Shown: positions 36,617 through 46,418, counted from the first letter of the stretch. The stretch is 64,000 bases of DNA from Niastella sp. OAS944 (GCA_024809215.1 JANUBW010000001.1:1654841-1718840), one strand, 5' to 3'. The notes: generated from the sequence alone by a model not told the origin. A program made the numbers and translations.

Positions 36617-36890
36617 GTGACTTGTAAGTTTAAAATGTGACGAACCTGTTCTAAATGTATAGAAAACCTGATATAATATAAAAAAAAGTTAAAAAGGCAT
36701 TCCTTAACATTTAGAGCCAATTTGAGCTAGACAAGATGAATTTGCAAAGCGCTGCAACTGTCACGGGCATGGAAATAGCTAAAAAATGAGCTTTCGGGAA
36801 GCTCTTATTACATACCCTAACAATAATATTCATATGTAATTAACTCATATGCATATGTAAAATGCGGGTAAATGGGGATTTTGGGCAATA
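36617..36890 (-). promoter_or_regulatory. Upstream region of susC2 with CATATG repeats
   Basis: No gene is seen. CATATGTAA occurs at 36831-36839 and 36852-36860, two direct copies 21 bases apart, with a third CATATG at 36846-36851. They sit 215-245 bases before the susC2 start. A GAGCTT/AAGCTC hairpin lies near 36788-36804. No convincing -33/-7 pair was found. Confidence 0.35.
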
Positions 36891-36924
36891 AAAAAACCAT
36901 TCGTCAACTGACGAATGGTTTTTT
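36891..36924. terminator. Bidirectional terminator
   Basis: A near-perfect 16-base arm of AAAAAACCATTCGTCA with its complement directly opposite, ending in six T residues on both strands. It lies 28 bases past the stop of the accessory lipoprotein gene and separates the two SusCD operons. Confidence 0.9.
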
Positions 36925-36951
36925 AGACAAATATTATATTATGTAGCTAAC

Positions 36952-37416
36952 TTAATAATCGTCCGCTTCGAACCTTGTTCTTGCCACACCGCTAAAGATA
37001 TGTTTCACTCCCGGAGCGTTTGAAAACTCAGCTTCCATATAAATGCTGTCGGTTATATTACCCGTTTGAGATTTGCCGCCTTTGGGGATAACCTTTCCGT
37101 TTGTGATATTTACGGTACTAATAAGATTACTGGTAAAATTCTTTGAATTCTGAACAGAAAAAGTAAGGCTTGATGGATCAATTTTCACTTTAACCAGGAA
37201 TGCGTTTGGCGCTTTGGTCGTCGAAATCCACATAGAATCCTCATTAGCCGAGGTATTATAAGTTGTTATTTTTCTAACGACTGCACCATTATCTGTAGCC
37301 CACCATTCATTTGAAAGCGCTTCTGTGGCAGTGCCTCCCGCATCGGGCAAATCTTTTGAACAGGCCCACATACCTGCAGCTCCAAGTATTAATATTACTA
37401 TCAATATATTTTTCAT
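36952..37416 (-). CDS. Accessory lipoprotein of the third SusCD operon
   Basis: A 154-residue lipoprotein (signal MKNILIVILILGAAGMWAC). The mature part opens GGTATEALSNEWWATDNG, which resembles the lipid-binding hydrolase-like family (pfam12888) often found behind SusCD pairs; that assignment is from memory of the pattern and tentative. The rest is predicted beta-rich. It starts 42 bases after the SusD stop and is followed by the bidirectional terminator, so it is the last gene of the operon. It probably helps the surface complex; its ligand is unknown. Confidence 0.75.
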   Translation of the reverse strand: MKNILIVILILGAAGMWACSKDLPDAGGTATEALSNEWWATDNGAVVRKITTYNTSANEDSMWISTTKAPNAFLVKVKIDPSSLTFSVQNSKNFTSNLISTVNITNGKVIPKGGKSQTGNITDSIYMEAEFSNAPGVKHIFSGVARTRFEADDY

Positions 37417-37458
37417 AACAGTTGTGTTAATCTTTAAATTATGTATTGCTTTTTCAAC

Positions 37459-38931
37459 TTACTTTAATGCCCACCAAACCGGTGTTGTAATAGGCACTTC
37501 AGCCGGTGTGTTCCTGTTTCTTGATCTTTCCACATCGGGATACACCAGACGTTTAGGGAATTGGCCATTACCTGTTACACCGTTGGGTGAGTACACAAAC
37601 TGACCTGGAATATAGCTTGGTGAAGTTGAGTATACAGCGCTTGCTCTGGGGTACCCGGTCCGGTTTCTTTCAAAAAACGCTTCCAGCGCATGCGTTCCGT
37701 AAGCTAATGACGCCCATTTCTGAACCATTATAGCTTCCAGTTTTTCATCCTCGTTTCCGGCTGCCGGGAATTCATATACGCCACCAGACGCTACAAATGG
37801 TTTACCATCATAACCAGTTTCGTCAAATGTAGTTTCAACTGCTTTATTGTATAACGCCTGGGTTTGATCTGCGGCAAAATATCGCAACCTGGCTTCGGCC
37901 TGCATGAAATAGCTTTCAGCTTCCGATATCATGTTAACCGGGTCGGTTTCATGTTGACGAAGTACAGTAGCCTTGCCATATATGGTTCCCAAATAATCAC
38001 CCTGGTGTATCACAGCAGGTGTTGTAGAATCGAAATAATATGAAATTCGTGGATCATTGTTAGCCTGTAACCAGCTAACAAATGTTTTACTGGCGCGCAG
38101 GTTGGTAGTGGTATTTAACCGTTGCACATTATAAGCATAAAACGGATTTTGCTTATCAGGCGTTTTAGTAAATCCTGTAACAGCAGCAGTTGTATCCAGA
38201 AACTTTGCTCCACTGGTATATAATTTCTCAATTCCTGCCTTCGCTTCGGCGGATTTTGCATTTACCATTCGCAAATACATTTTTAATTTCAGCGTATTGG
38301 CAAACTGCATCCACCTATCCATATCCCCACCAAAAACAAGATCGCTTGTTCCCGGATCAGTATTGGTTTTGGCAGTAAAATCCTTGCCCAGGGCTTCGTC
38401 TATTTTACTTAACAGGTCGGTATAAATGCTATACCCGTCATCAAAAGCAGGCGTTAAATTAGCTTTACCCTGCAACGCCTGTGAATAAGGGATCTTATCA
38501 TATAAGTCGGCCAACACCTGTGCAGTATATGCTTTCATAACGGTACCCATCAGGAAAAAATTCCAGTCGCCTTTTGCTTTAGAGCTATCTATCACATACT
38601 GGTAGTTGTTCAATGCGCCTGAAAACAGTTCGGAGTAAGGGCCGTTATAATCGGTACTTTGTAAGTTGTAAGCATCAACTGTTCTGTACTGGCTCGATGA
38701 TGCAGATTGTGAATAATACTGCGACCATATGCCACCAATGATATTTAACTCAGCTCCTGTTCTTCCAACAGTAGACATAACGGCAGCCGGGAAAATTAAT
38801 CTCGGAGAGCCCTGGTTTACCAAAGGATAGTTGGGATCTACATTTATATCAAGCTGCTTTTTGCAACCAAACAGCACCACTGAAGAAGCGGCAAGGAATA
38901 TATATAGTGACTTTTTTATTGTTAGGTTCAT
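37459..38931 (-). CDS. SusD-like outer-membrane lipoprotein (third pair)
   Basis: A 490-residue lipoprotein with lipobox VVLFGC followed by KK. The mature chain opens LDINVDPNYPLVNQGSPRLI and carries type 2 SusD features: GGIWSQYYSQSASSSQYR, DLVFGGDMDRWMQFANTLKLKM, ISEAESYFMQAEARLRYF and the C-terminal region with ALEAFFERNRTGYPR. It lies 28 bases downstream of its SusC gene. Its build parallels the SusD at 32-33.4 kb. The ligand is not indicated by any neighbouring enzyme. Confidence 0.92.
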   Translation of the reverse strand: MNLTIKKSLYIFLAASSVVLFGCKKQLDINVDPNYPLVNQGSPRLIFPAAVMSTVGRTGAELNIIGGIWSQYYSQSASSSQYRTVDAYNLQSTDYNGPYSELFSGALNNYQYVIDSSKAKGDWNFFLMGTVMKAYTAQVLADLYDKIPYSQALQGKANLTPAFDDGYSIYTDLLSKIDEALGKDFTAKTNTDPGTSDLVFGGDMDRWMQFANTLKLKMYLRMVNAKSAEAKAGIEKLYTSGAKFLDTTAAVTGFTKTPDKQNPFYAYNVQRLNTTTNLRASKTFVSWLQANNDPRISYYFDSTTPAVIHQGDYLGTIYGKATVLRQHETDPVNMISEAESYFMQAEARLRYFAADQTQALYNKAVETTFDETGYDGKPFVASGGVYEFPAAGNEDEKLEAIMVQKWASLAYGTHALEAFFERNRTGYPRASAVYSTSPSYIPGQFVYSPNGVTGNGQFPKRLVYPDVERSRNRNTPAEVPITTPVWWALK

Positions 38932-38959
38932 ACTTCAATATTTTTAAAATCCTGATTTA

Positions 38960-41900
38960 TTAAAAGCTTGCTCTCAGTGTAACACCAAATTGTTTTAAAC
39001 TTGGGCCGGTTCTGAATTCACCAAATTCACTCTGCAAGTCGTTACCAAAGTTGGTTACCTCTGGGTCAATGTACGTATTTGACTTGGGCGTCCACACCAG
39101 GAAGTTTCTACCGTAAGCAGTCAATGATAAGTTCGATGCCCTGATCTTTGAAGCAATGCTTTGTGGCAGTCTGTATGTAAGCGTTACATCGCGCAATTTC
39201 AGGAATGACCTGTCGATGATCCTGTCACGATAAACCAATCCTTTATTTGAAGTGTGATAGAAATAAGTATCAAACTGCGCTTCACCTATCGCTTTCGTGT
39301 TTTCAACATAAATGGTTTTACCACTACCGTCTACAACCTGGTTAACAGAATTGGGAACTACGAATGGTTTGCGGTCGTTAAATGTTGTTGCGCGGGCGCC
39401 ACCGGTGAACAACAGCAGATCGGCTGTACCACTGTAAAACATGCCACCTTTTCTGTAGTCGAAAGAGAAGCCAAGCTGAAAATCTTTATAGGTAAATGTA
39501 TTCTGCAATCCCATCATAAAGTCGCGTTGCGAAGAACCATATTCTCCTTTATCTGGAGCTACAACGGGGAATCCGGTTTTGGCATCTACTACGATCTTTC
39601 CATCAGGTGAATATACAGGAACAGGGGCCAGGAAAATACCGAGGGGTTTGCCAGGGATGGCATCAAATTCCGCATCGTAGCCTGTTTGCAAAATTACTTT
39701 ATCGAGGCCATCATTCAATCTTTCAACATTACTACGGTTACGTGCAAAGGTGTAATTGAACGTCCAGCTAAAATCTTTCGTTTTAACAGGCGTTACATCC
39801 AACGCTACCTCTACCCCTTTGTTACTAACCAGTCCAATGTTTTGAACCAGGGTAGTATATCCAGATCCGGGAGAAATAGGCACGTTGAAGATCTGTCCCT
39901 CAGTACGTTTATCATAATAGTTCGCATCGATGCCAATACGACCATTAAGGAACCGTGCTTCTACACCCAATTCGGCCTCACTGGTAATAACCGGTTCAAG
40001 ATTCAGGTTGTTGATCTGTTTGCTGAGGCTATAAGCGCCTACACCATTAAACGGAAACGTGATATTGCCAAAGCCCAGGAAAATATTGCCTGGTGTTAAA
40101 GTAGAATTTACCTGATAAGGAGAAGCGTCGGCACCTGTTTTTCCGTAAGCGGCCCTGAATTTCAATAAAGAAACAGGCGTACGGCTTAAGTCGAATGTTT
40201 GTGAAGCGATCCACGACAGGTTAGCGCCGGGATAGAAGAAACTGTTCTTATTAATGGGCAGTGTTGACGACCAGTCGTTACGGGCATTTACTGTTAAGAA
40301 CAGCTGGCCTAAATAACCTAATGTAGCCTGTGCGTAAGTACCGATCAACCTTCTTTTCGCAATGATCTCGGTACCGGTAGGCAGGTTAACCGAGTTCGAT
40401 AAATTATAAAAACCAGGAACTAACAGCCCTTCAATACGGGTTGTAACACCTTTTGACTCCGACTGGTTATAAGTACCACCTAAAATACCTTCGAGATTAA
40501 ATTTAGAACCCAGGTCCTTATTTACTTTCAGATTGAAAATGGTATTAAATGAACCTTCGTAGTTGGTTATTTCGGCATACGAACCTATGTCGGGTTGTCT
40601 TGCTGAACCTTCAGGGTTTTCGCCAGCATTCCAGCTTCCAGGCGTTGGTGCATTTACTGCATTCCATGCACTGGTACGGGCGTTGGTAAAATCGCCCCCT
40701 GTAATTAATTCAGCCGAAAGCCAGTCGGTAAACTTGTAACCCAGTGTAACGTTTCCAAAAATGCGATCAGAGTTTTGCTTACTGCCATTTTCATACACAC
40801 CGTAATATGGGTTTTCGGCATAAGGTGTAAAATAGTTATCTACGTTATAGAAGGTGCTTTTGTAATTCTTCATCTCCTTTAACGGAATGTCGACAGGGAT
40901 CTGCAACAGATCTTCAAAAATAGCAGAACCTACACCGCCAACGGCTCTTGTAGCCGGAGCGTTCATACGTCTGTTAATGTAGTTTACAGAAGTATTAAGG
41001 GTGAAATTCTTATAGGTTGAATTTGAGCGGAACGCAAAACTGTGGCGTTGGAGCTTATCGGCACCGCTGGGAATAATACCATTGCTGAATACATTACCAT
41101 AAGAAAAATAAAATTTATTGATCTCGTTTCCACCAGATAGTGAAATGGTATTATTGTTTTCTGTACCCGTTTCGTAAAAATCCCTGATGTTATCATGAAA
41201 TGAAAACGGCTTTTTCAATTGCACGCCATCAACTGTTGCACCCCATGGGCGTTCTATACCATCCAGCTTAGGACCCCAGCTACCATTTTCAGGCAGAAGG
41301 TCCAAACCACTCCAGCCCTGTCCGAACTCTTCTTGCAAGTCTGGTGTTTTGCCCACTCTGGAGATATTGAATGTGCTGGTAAAATCAATTCTCAGTTTTC
41401 CGGCCTTACCACGCTTAGTGGTGATCATAATAGTACCGTTCTTTGCCTGAGAACCATATAAAGCCGAAGCGGCTGTTCCTTTCAGTACAGTTATACTTTC
41501 AATATCATTCGGGTTGATGTAATTCAATCCGTTTCCATAATCGTACATACCATCCGAAGCGGCCCTTGCCTGACCAATAGGAACATCGCCGCTTGAAGCA
41601 GGGCGCGCATCAGTTAAGGGAACACCATCAATAACATACAACGGTTGGTTGTTACCACCTGAAATTACACCGTAACCACGCAGCACCACTTTAGATGATG
41701 AACCGGGTGTACCACTAACGGTAGAGATATCCGCGCCGGCAATTTTACCCTGCAACGCATCCAATGCTCCTAACGGCGCTACCTTATTGATATTTTCAGT
41801 GTTGAATGTGGTGGTAGAATAACCCACTTTAGCTTTGCTTTTTACCTGCCCCATAGCAGTAACCACTACTTCTTTTAGTGATTCCTGTTCTTTTAAGCCA

Positions 41901-42172
41901 ATTGAAAGGGTTGTTTGGGTGCCTGCATTGATCTCAAGCGCCTGAAAGCCTGCTCCTGAAACAATTAAAACCGCACCTTCTGGAATGTTAACAGAGAATT
42001 TACCGTTTTGGTCGGCAGCCACTGCAACTTTACTGCCTTTTACTTTTACCGTGGCAAAGGGAATTGGGTTTCCCTGCGCATCTTTTACTTCGCCGGCCAC
42101 TGAGCGATTTTGGCCGGAAGTTATAGCAACGAATGCAAATAGCATCGCTGCCATCAGTAGAATTTTTCTCAT
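38960..42172 (-). CDS. SusC/RagA TonB-dependent receptor (third pair)
   Basis: A 1070-residue outer-membrane transporter. The signal peptide is MRKILLMAAMLFAFVAITSG. It has a carboxypeptidase-regulatory-like domain (VKDAQGNPIPFATVKVKG), a plug with IESITVLKGTAASALYGSQA, and a barrel ending GVTLRASF. There is no STN domain. It heads the operon susC-susD-lipoprotein and is preceded by a 420-base intergenic region with repeated CGTTAG words. Its first 100 residues follow the same pattern as the receptor at 33.4-36.6 kb, so the two operons probably arose by duplication. Confidence 0.94.
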   Translation of the reverse strand: MRKILLMAAMLFAFVAITSGQNRSVAGEVKDAQGNPIPFATVKVKGSKVAVAADQNGKFSVNIPEGAVLIVSGAGFQALEINAGTQTTLSIGLKEQESLKEVVVTAMGQVKSKAKVGYSTTTFNTENINKVAPLGALDALQGKIAGADISTVSGTPGSSSKVVLRGYGVISGGNNQPLYVIDGVPLTDARPASSGDVPIGQARAASDGMYDYGNGLNYINPNDIESITVLKGTAASALYGSQAKNGTIMITTKRGKAGKLRIDFTSTFNISRVGKTPDLQEEFGQGWSGLDLLPENGSWGPKLDGIERPWGATVDGVQLKKPFSFHDNIRDFYETGTENNNTISLSGGNEINKFYFSYGNVFSNGIIPSGADKLQRHSFAFRSNSTYKNFTLNTSVNYINRRMNAPATRAVGGVGSAIFEDLLQIPVDIPLKEMKNYKSTFYNVDNYFTPYAENPYYGVYENGSKQNSDRIFGNVTLGYKFTDWLSAELITGGDFTNARTSAWNAVNAPTPGSWNAGENPEGSARQPDIGSYAEITNYEGSFNTIFNLKVNKDLGSKFNLEGILGGTYNQSESKGVTTRIEGLLVPGFYNLSNSVNLPTGTEIIAKRRLIGTYAQATLGYLGQLFLTVNARNDWSSTLPINKNSFFYPGANLSWIASQTFDLSRTPVSLLKFRAAYGKTGADASPYQVNSTLTPGNIFLGFGNITFPFNGVGAYSLSKQINNLNLEPVITSEAELGVEARFLNGRIGIDANYYDKRTEGQIFNVPISPGSGYTTLVQNIGLVSNKGVEVALDVTPVKTKDFSWTFNYTFARNRSNVERLNDGLDKVILQTGYDAEFDAIPGKPLGIFLAPVPVYSPDGKIVVDAKTGFPVVAPDKGEYGSSQRDFMMGLQNTFTYKDFQLGFSFDYRKGGMFYSGTADLLLFTGGARATTFNDRKPFVVPNSVNQVVDGSGKTIYVENTKAIGEAQFDTYFYHTSNKGLVYRDRIIDRSFLKLRDVTLTYRLPQSIASKIRASNLSLTAYGRNFLVWTPKSNTYIDPEVTNFGNDLQSEFGEFRTGPSLKQFGVTLRASF

Positions 42173-42591
42173 GAGACTTTGTGAATTTTTAGTTTTTGAT
42201 TTAATCTTCCAAACGTTAAGTTTTAGTTAGGAATCTTAAATCGGGTGCAAATAAATAAAATTTTTGCTAACCGTTAGACAAATTGAATTTTATAAATGCT
42301 GCAAAAAATTTTACAGCTATACCTTCATCAAGAAAACTTATTTGTTATGTAAGCATGCTTAAACCCACACCTGCACAGGATTTGAAGTAGGTTGAAAAAA
42401 GTTTTACAATGCCCTATTTTTTTTACACACCGTTAGTAAGAGATTAAAGTTATCCACACTCAAGACAAGAAAATAGCTTTAAAATTACACCAACGGCAAG
42501 CTGATATAAATTTTAATTACGGTATGATGCATAACCGAAGTTTGCTCTTTAATATATTTTTAATATGCTGCTAACGTTAGTAACCTATATG
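42173..42591 (-). promoter_or_regulatory. Upstream region of susC3 with CTAAC(C)GTTAG sites
   Basis: No gene is seen. Two palindromic sites, CTAACCGTTAG (42267-42277) and CTAACGTTAG (42571-42580), and two half-like copies, AAACGTTAAG (42211-42220) and ACCGTTAG (42429-42436), are spread over 370 bases between the susC3 start and the stop of the gene before it. They look like operators of an unidentified regulator. Confidence 0.45.
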
Positions 42592-44616
42592 TTATATTCT
42601 AACAAAAATAAGTTGCATCTTAATATTTGAGCTGTTATATGCCTCAACTGCATTTTCCGATGCTTCAACTGCAGCTTTAAATGGATGAACAGATTGTGCA
42701 AATGAAAAGGCAAGCAAACAATTCAACCTGCTCTTTTGTTGTTTGGAGAAAAGTCGTGTTAACCAGCAATTAACATTTAGAATATATCGAAGCGATTTAT
42801 TGAACTGTGCAGGAATTGAAAAATTATACATCACTGTGTTCTCCCAGGCATATATGCGGCTGTTGTAACCACCCGTTTCAACATACTGTAACCGGGCGTT
42901 AAAAAAGAAGGGCTTCATGGGTGGCTTTACAAAAACATCTGTATATAATAAAAAGCCGGTTTCTTTTTTTGTGCTTTCGCTGCCATACCATACCGTTTCA
43001 ACCCGGCTGCGTAACTCAACCATCTTGTTAAGCCGGTAATTTATATGTGTTCGCCAGTTTAACCGTTTCACAATATCACCCATGCCGTCCTCTTTAGCTT
43101 CATGCCGTAACCGGGTGTACATTGTCACATATTTATTTTGTGTGTATTCAAGTTGAACCAGGTATTCCTGACCGCCGGAAGGTGCATTCACTTTATATTT
43201 TAACCAGGGAAATTTAAAAACATCGGCATAAACCTGCAACCGCCAACCATGCACAGGCCTTATTGATAACCCGGCATACAACCCATTTTCATTTACAGGC
43301 AACCGGTTTTCGGTAAAGGCGTTGCTGAAAAGCGATTGGTAACGGCTGCTAATGTTGCGGTAAACAACAGCAAGATCAACGCGTGGGTCAAGACTGGCCA
43401 GCAGGCCATGCACCATGGCCTTATTATACAATTTATCAACAGCTACTTCACCATACACATGCATGTTGCGGACCGTATAACTATAATCGAAACTATAATT
43501 GCTCCAGGTACGGCCGCTGATGGCATAACGATCATACGGCTCATCGGCCGGCTGTAAAGGATTCGATAAATTATACTGAACTGTGTTTATAGCAATATGC
43601 GACCGGTTGTTCGATACCTTAACCGATCCGCCTGCAGTTATACATTGAACGTTATAACGGTCGTTCAATTCCGCCACTGTTCGGTAGTATCCCACAGTTT
43701 GTATAGAAGATATACTATCGCTTACCAGGTTGGCGCTTAATTTACGGGCCGAAGCAAATACCGTACATTGGAACGCATTCTTTTGCAAGGTCACCCCAAC
43801 GCCCCGGTGAAAATTATATTCACCGGCCGAGTTATACGGCAGTAATGCTGGTCCCTGTCTTTTTATAGCCAATACCTCAGCGCTTTTTTTGAATGCCAAC
43901 CCCTGCCATTGTATAAGCCCCTGCCCAAACCCTACGGCAAAATCGCCAATGGCCAGCGATTGCACAATACCCAGCTTTCGGGCGAAGAAATGAAATGAAT
44001 AAAAATCGAAGCCGTTCTTTTGCGCCCCTTTAAAGAATTGTTCACCCGCATCTTTATCGCCCGTTATTCCATATTGCATCAGGTTCTTATAATTATATTT
44101 ATAACGGAACAAAACAGCCGATGGATGACCCAGGTAGTTTTCTGTAGCCTTCTTATCTTCTTCGTCATTACTCACTGTTGTGGCAAACCGCAATAAGGCA
44201 GTTTGTTCACCATGTTGTAGCCGCTCGCCCAGCCGTTCTACAATACTTTTTGCATCACTCACGGTAACATATGGCAGTAATTGCTTAATAGTATACACAT
44301 CCCAACCCGGAATGGCCTGCAATTCATAAATGTTCAGCAACGCACCCAACTGTTTACGATACAATAAAAAATTGCTGATTTGCAGGTCGCTCAACAGGCG
44401 CAAGGTCTTTAGTTCATTTTCAGTAACTGCATTCAGGTTCAATGGATGTTTTTGCAAATACAACAACTGTTGCCATTGGGTATCATCATCAGCAACGCCC
44501 TCTTCGCGTTCGGCCTGCATTTCGAGCTGTTGTTCATTTACCGGTTCTGCCGGCCGCTCCTGGGCCACAACTATTATCCCCTGTCCTATAAGCCAAATGA
44601 CAAGCGGCCATTTCAT
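42592..44616 (-). CDS. Helix-hairpin-helix domain outer-membrane protein
   Basis: A 674-residue exported protein (signal MKWPLVIWLIGQGIIVVAQE). After an acidic linker comes a tandem helix-hairpin-helix region (about 57-118) with LNLNAVTENELKTL and LLNIYELQAIPGWDV, the pattern of ComEA-type DNA-binding HhH units. The rest, from about 150, is strand-rich with alternating aromatic residues and looks like an outer-membrane beta barrel. Such proteins are conserved in Bacteroidota under the name helix-hairpin-helix protein, without a firm function. Its start overlaps by four bases the stop of the preceding barrel gene, so the two are translationally coupled. Confidence 0.82.
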   Translation of the reverse strand: MKWPLVIWLIGQGIIVVAQERPAEPVNEQQLEMQAEREEGVADDDTQWQQLLYLQKHPLNLNAVTENELKTLRLLSDLQISNFLLYRKQLGALLNIYELQAIPGWDVYTIKQLLPYVTVSDAKSIVERLGERLQHGEQTALLRFATTVSNDEEDKKATENYLGHPSAVLFRYKYNYKNLMQYGITGDKDAGEQFFKGAQKNGFDFYSFHFFARKLGIVQSLAIGDFAVGFGQGLIQWQGLAFKKSAEVLAIKRQGPALLPYNSAGEYNFHRGVGVTLQKNAFQCTVFASARKLSANLVSDSISSIQTVGYYRTVAELNDRYNVQCITAGGSVKVSNNRSHIAINTVQYNLSNPLQPADEPYDRYAISGRTWSNYSFDYSYTVRNMHVYGEVAVDKLYNKAMVHGLLASLDPRVDLAVVYRNISSRYQSLFSNAFTENRLPVNENGLYAGLSIRPVHGWRLQVYADVFKFPWLKYKVNAPSGGQEYLVQLEYTQNKYVTMYTRLRHEAKEDGMGDIVKRLNWRTHINYRLNKMVELRSRVETVWYGSESTKKETGFLLYTDVFVKPPMKPFFFNARLQYVETGGYNSRIYAWENTVMYNFSIPAQFNKSLRYILNVNCWLTRLFSKQQKSRLNCLLAFSFAQSVHPFKAAVEASENAVEAYNSSNIKMQLIFVRI

Positions 44617-45434
44617 GGTTCTGTTTTTTGTTTACCATAAAAAAGTAGCAGTACGCCGGGCGAAAGACCCAATTGCGGATGATAGCGTACACTCACGTCG
44701 GCGCGACAATTTTTCCATTGCCAGCCCAGTCCGGCATAAGGCGAAGTTGTTGCCGTGGTGATGCCCGTTCGTAGAAATAATTTATCGGGCACAGCCATAT
44801 ATTGTAAACCGGCCTGCACATTTACAGGCCGGTCTTCTTCTTTAGTAAGCTCAGCGCTTAGAAATAATTGTTTAGAAACCTCATACCCGGCCCCAAACTG
44901 GTAAACGGCCGCCAGCTTTTCTTCTGCGTGATTACGAAACCGCCCACCTGCGGGGTTAACTATATGAATACCAGTTACCAGGGCAGTATTTACCCGCCAC
45001 TGGGTGGCCACTTCAAAACCAATCGCCGCATCATTGCCATACCCGGCAACATGCATCATATTATAATTGAACTGTACACCCACGCTTACCTTTCCCAGGT
45101 TGCGGCCATAGGCAATACCTACCTGGCTTTCGTTGAAATCGCTGTACCCCGCGTATTGCATGGCAATACCAATACCGCCCCGGCTTACCGGAATGGCCAT
45201 GGAACCCAGGTACATAGACAGCTCCTGTAACCCATATTTTTGTTCGGCATATAAACCCGCGCTGGTTCGTGTAAGATCACCCAGCACCGCCTGGTTGGCA
45301 AGAAAGGAAAACGATTGGGTAAATTGGTGACTATAGGCGCCCAAACCGGTATATAATGTACCGGGGGAGTAATGAATTGACTGACCATGGGCCAGGCAAT
45401 GGATAAGAAATAATGGCAATAGCAAATTCTTCAC
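44613..45434 (-). CDS. Outer-membrane beta-barrel protein, PorV/PorQ-like
   Basis: A 273-residue exported protein (signal MKNLLLPLFLIHCLAHG). The sequence is a series of Gly/aromatic beta strands, for example GIGIAMQYAGYSDFNESQVGIAYGRNLG and, at the end, LSPGVLLLFYGK; the first of these is better summarised as the GIGIAMQYAGY strand. The shape resembles PorV/PorQ-like barrel proteins. It overlaps the HhH protein gene by four bases and precedes it, so the two products probably act together in the outer membrane. Function is not established. Confidence 0.7.
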   Translation of the reverse strand: MKNLLLPLFLIHCLAHGQSIHYSPGTLYTGLGAYSHQFTQSFSFLANQAVLGDLTRTSAGLYAEQKYGLQELSMYLGSMAIPVSRGGIGIAMQYAGYSDFNESQVGIAYGRNLGKVSVGVQFNYNMMHVAGYGNDAAIGFEVATQWRVNTALVTGIHIVNPAGGRFRNHAEEKLAAVYQFGAGYEVSKQLFLSAELTKEEDRPVNVQAGLQYMAVPDKLFLRTGITTATTSPYAGLGWQWKNCRADVSVRYHPQLGLSPGVLLLFYGKQKTEP

Positions 45435-45530
45435 AGCAGCAAGCTTTCAGTATTTGATCATTAAACATATTCAAAATGCGTAATATAAAAAAATCTTTCT
45501 TACCGGTTAGGGCAGCAACGCGCAGCCCGT

Positions 45531-45538
45531 TACCTTTG
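45531..45538 (+). promoter_or_regulatory. -7 element TACCTTTG just before folD
   Basis: TACCTTTG is a perfect TAnnTTTG -7 element ending four bases before the folD ATG (45543). TTAGGG lies 18 bases upstream of it (45507-45512), at the place of a -33 element. Transcription would start at or very near the ATG, giving a leaderless message. Confidence 0.55.
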
Positions 45539-45542
45539 CGCA

Positions 45543-46418
45543 ATGAAAATTTTAGACGGGCAGCTTGTATCACAGGCAACAAAGGATGAATTAAAAATTA
45601 AAGTGGCTCAACTGGTAGCCGAAGGTAAAAAAGTGCCGCACCTGGCCGCCATACTGGTGGGTAACAACGGCGCCAGCGAAACCTATGTGGGTTCAAAAGT
45701 GCGTACCTGCGAAGAGATCGGGTTCCGCTCCACCCTCATCCGCCTCGAGGATACCATCAGTGAGTTTAAACTGCTGGAAACCATTGAACAATTGAACAAT
45801 GACCTCGATATTGACGGTATTCTTGTTCAGCTGCCGCTGCCTAAACATATTTCTGACGAAAAAGTGATCAATGCCATTCACCCCAGCAAAGACGTTGACG
45901 GGTTTCACCCGGTAAGCGTAGGAAAAATGGTTCAATCGCTGCCTACCTTTATACCTGCTACCCCGCATGGCATTATGCTGATGCTGGAACATTATAAAAT
46001 CGATACCAAGGGCATGCATGCCGTTGTTATTGGTCGCAGTAATATCGTTGGCCGCCCAATGAGCATTTTGCTCAGCGCCAATACCAACCCAGGTAACTGT
46101 ACAGTAACCATTTGCCATTCGGCAACTAAGAATTTGAAAGAGCTTTGCCTGCAGGCTGATATTATTGTAGCAGCTTTAGGCCGCCCCGAATTTGTAACTG
46201 CCGATATGGTTAAAGAAGGTGCCATTGTAATTGACGTAGGTATTACCCGCGTAGCCGACGCCACCAAGAAAAGAGGGTATGCATTAAAAGGCGATGTACA
46301 GTTTGATACCGTTGCGCCCAAATGTTCTTACATTACTCCTGTTCCCGGCGGTGTAGGGCCTATGACCATTGCGGCATTGATGAAGAATACCTATAATGCC
46401 TGTTTGCTCAAACATTAA
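45543..46418 (+). CDS. folD: Methylenetetrahydrofolate dehydrogenase/cyclohydrolase
   Basis: A 291-residue bifunctional cytoplasmic enzyme that interconverts 5,10-methylene- and 10-formyl-tetrahydrofolate with NADP. Family marks are [22 protein letters not shown] with the catalytic-region Tyr and Lys (shown by [10 protein letters not shown]), [22 protein letters not shown], the nucleotide-binding [14 protein letters not shown] and the C-terminal [15 protein letters not shown]. It is divergent from the outer-membrane barrel gene and is followed by queE. The start is unambiguous, with the -7 element right upstream. Confidence 0.96.
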   Translation: MKILDGQLVSQATKDELKIKVAQLVAEGKKVPHLAAILVGNNGASETYVGSKVRTCEEIGFRSTLIRLEDTISEFKLLETIEQLNNDLDIDGILVQLPLPKHISDEKVINAIHPSKDVDGFHPVSVGKMVQSLPTFIPATPHGIMLMLEHYKIDTKGMHAVVIGRSNIVGRPMSILLSANTNPGNCTVTICHSATKNLKELCLQADIIVAALGRPEFVTADMVKEGAIVIDVGITRVADATKKRGYALKGDVQFDTVAPKCSYITPVPGGVGPMTIAALMKNTYNACLLKH

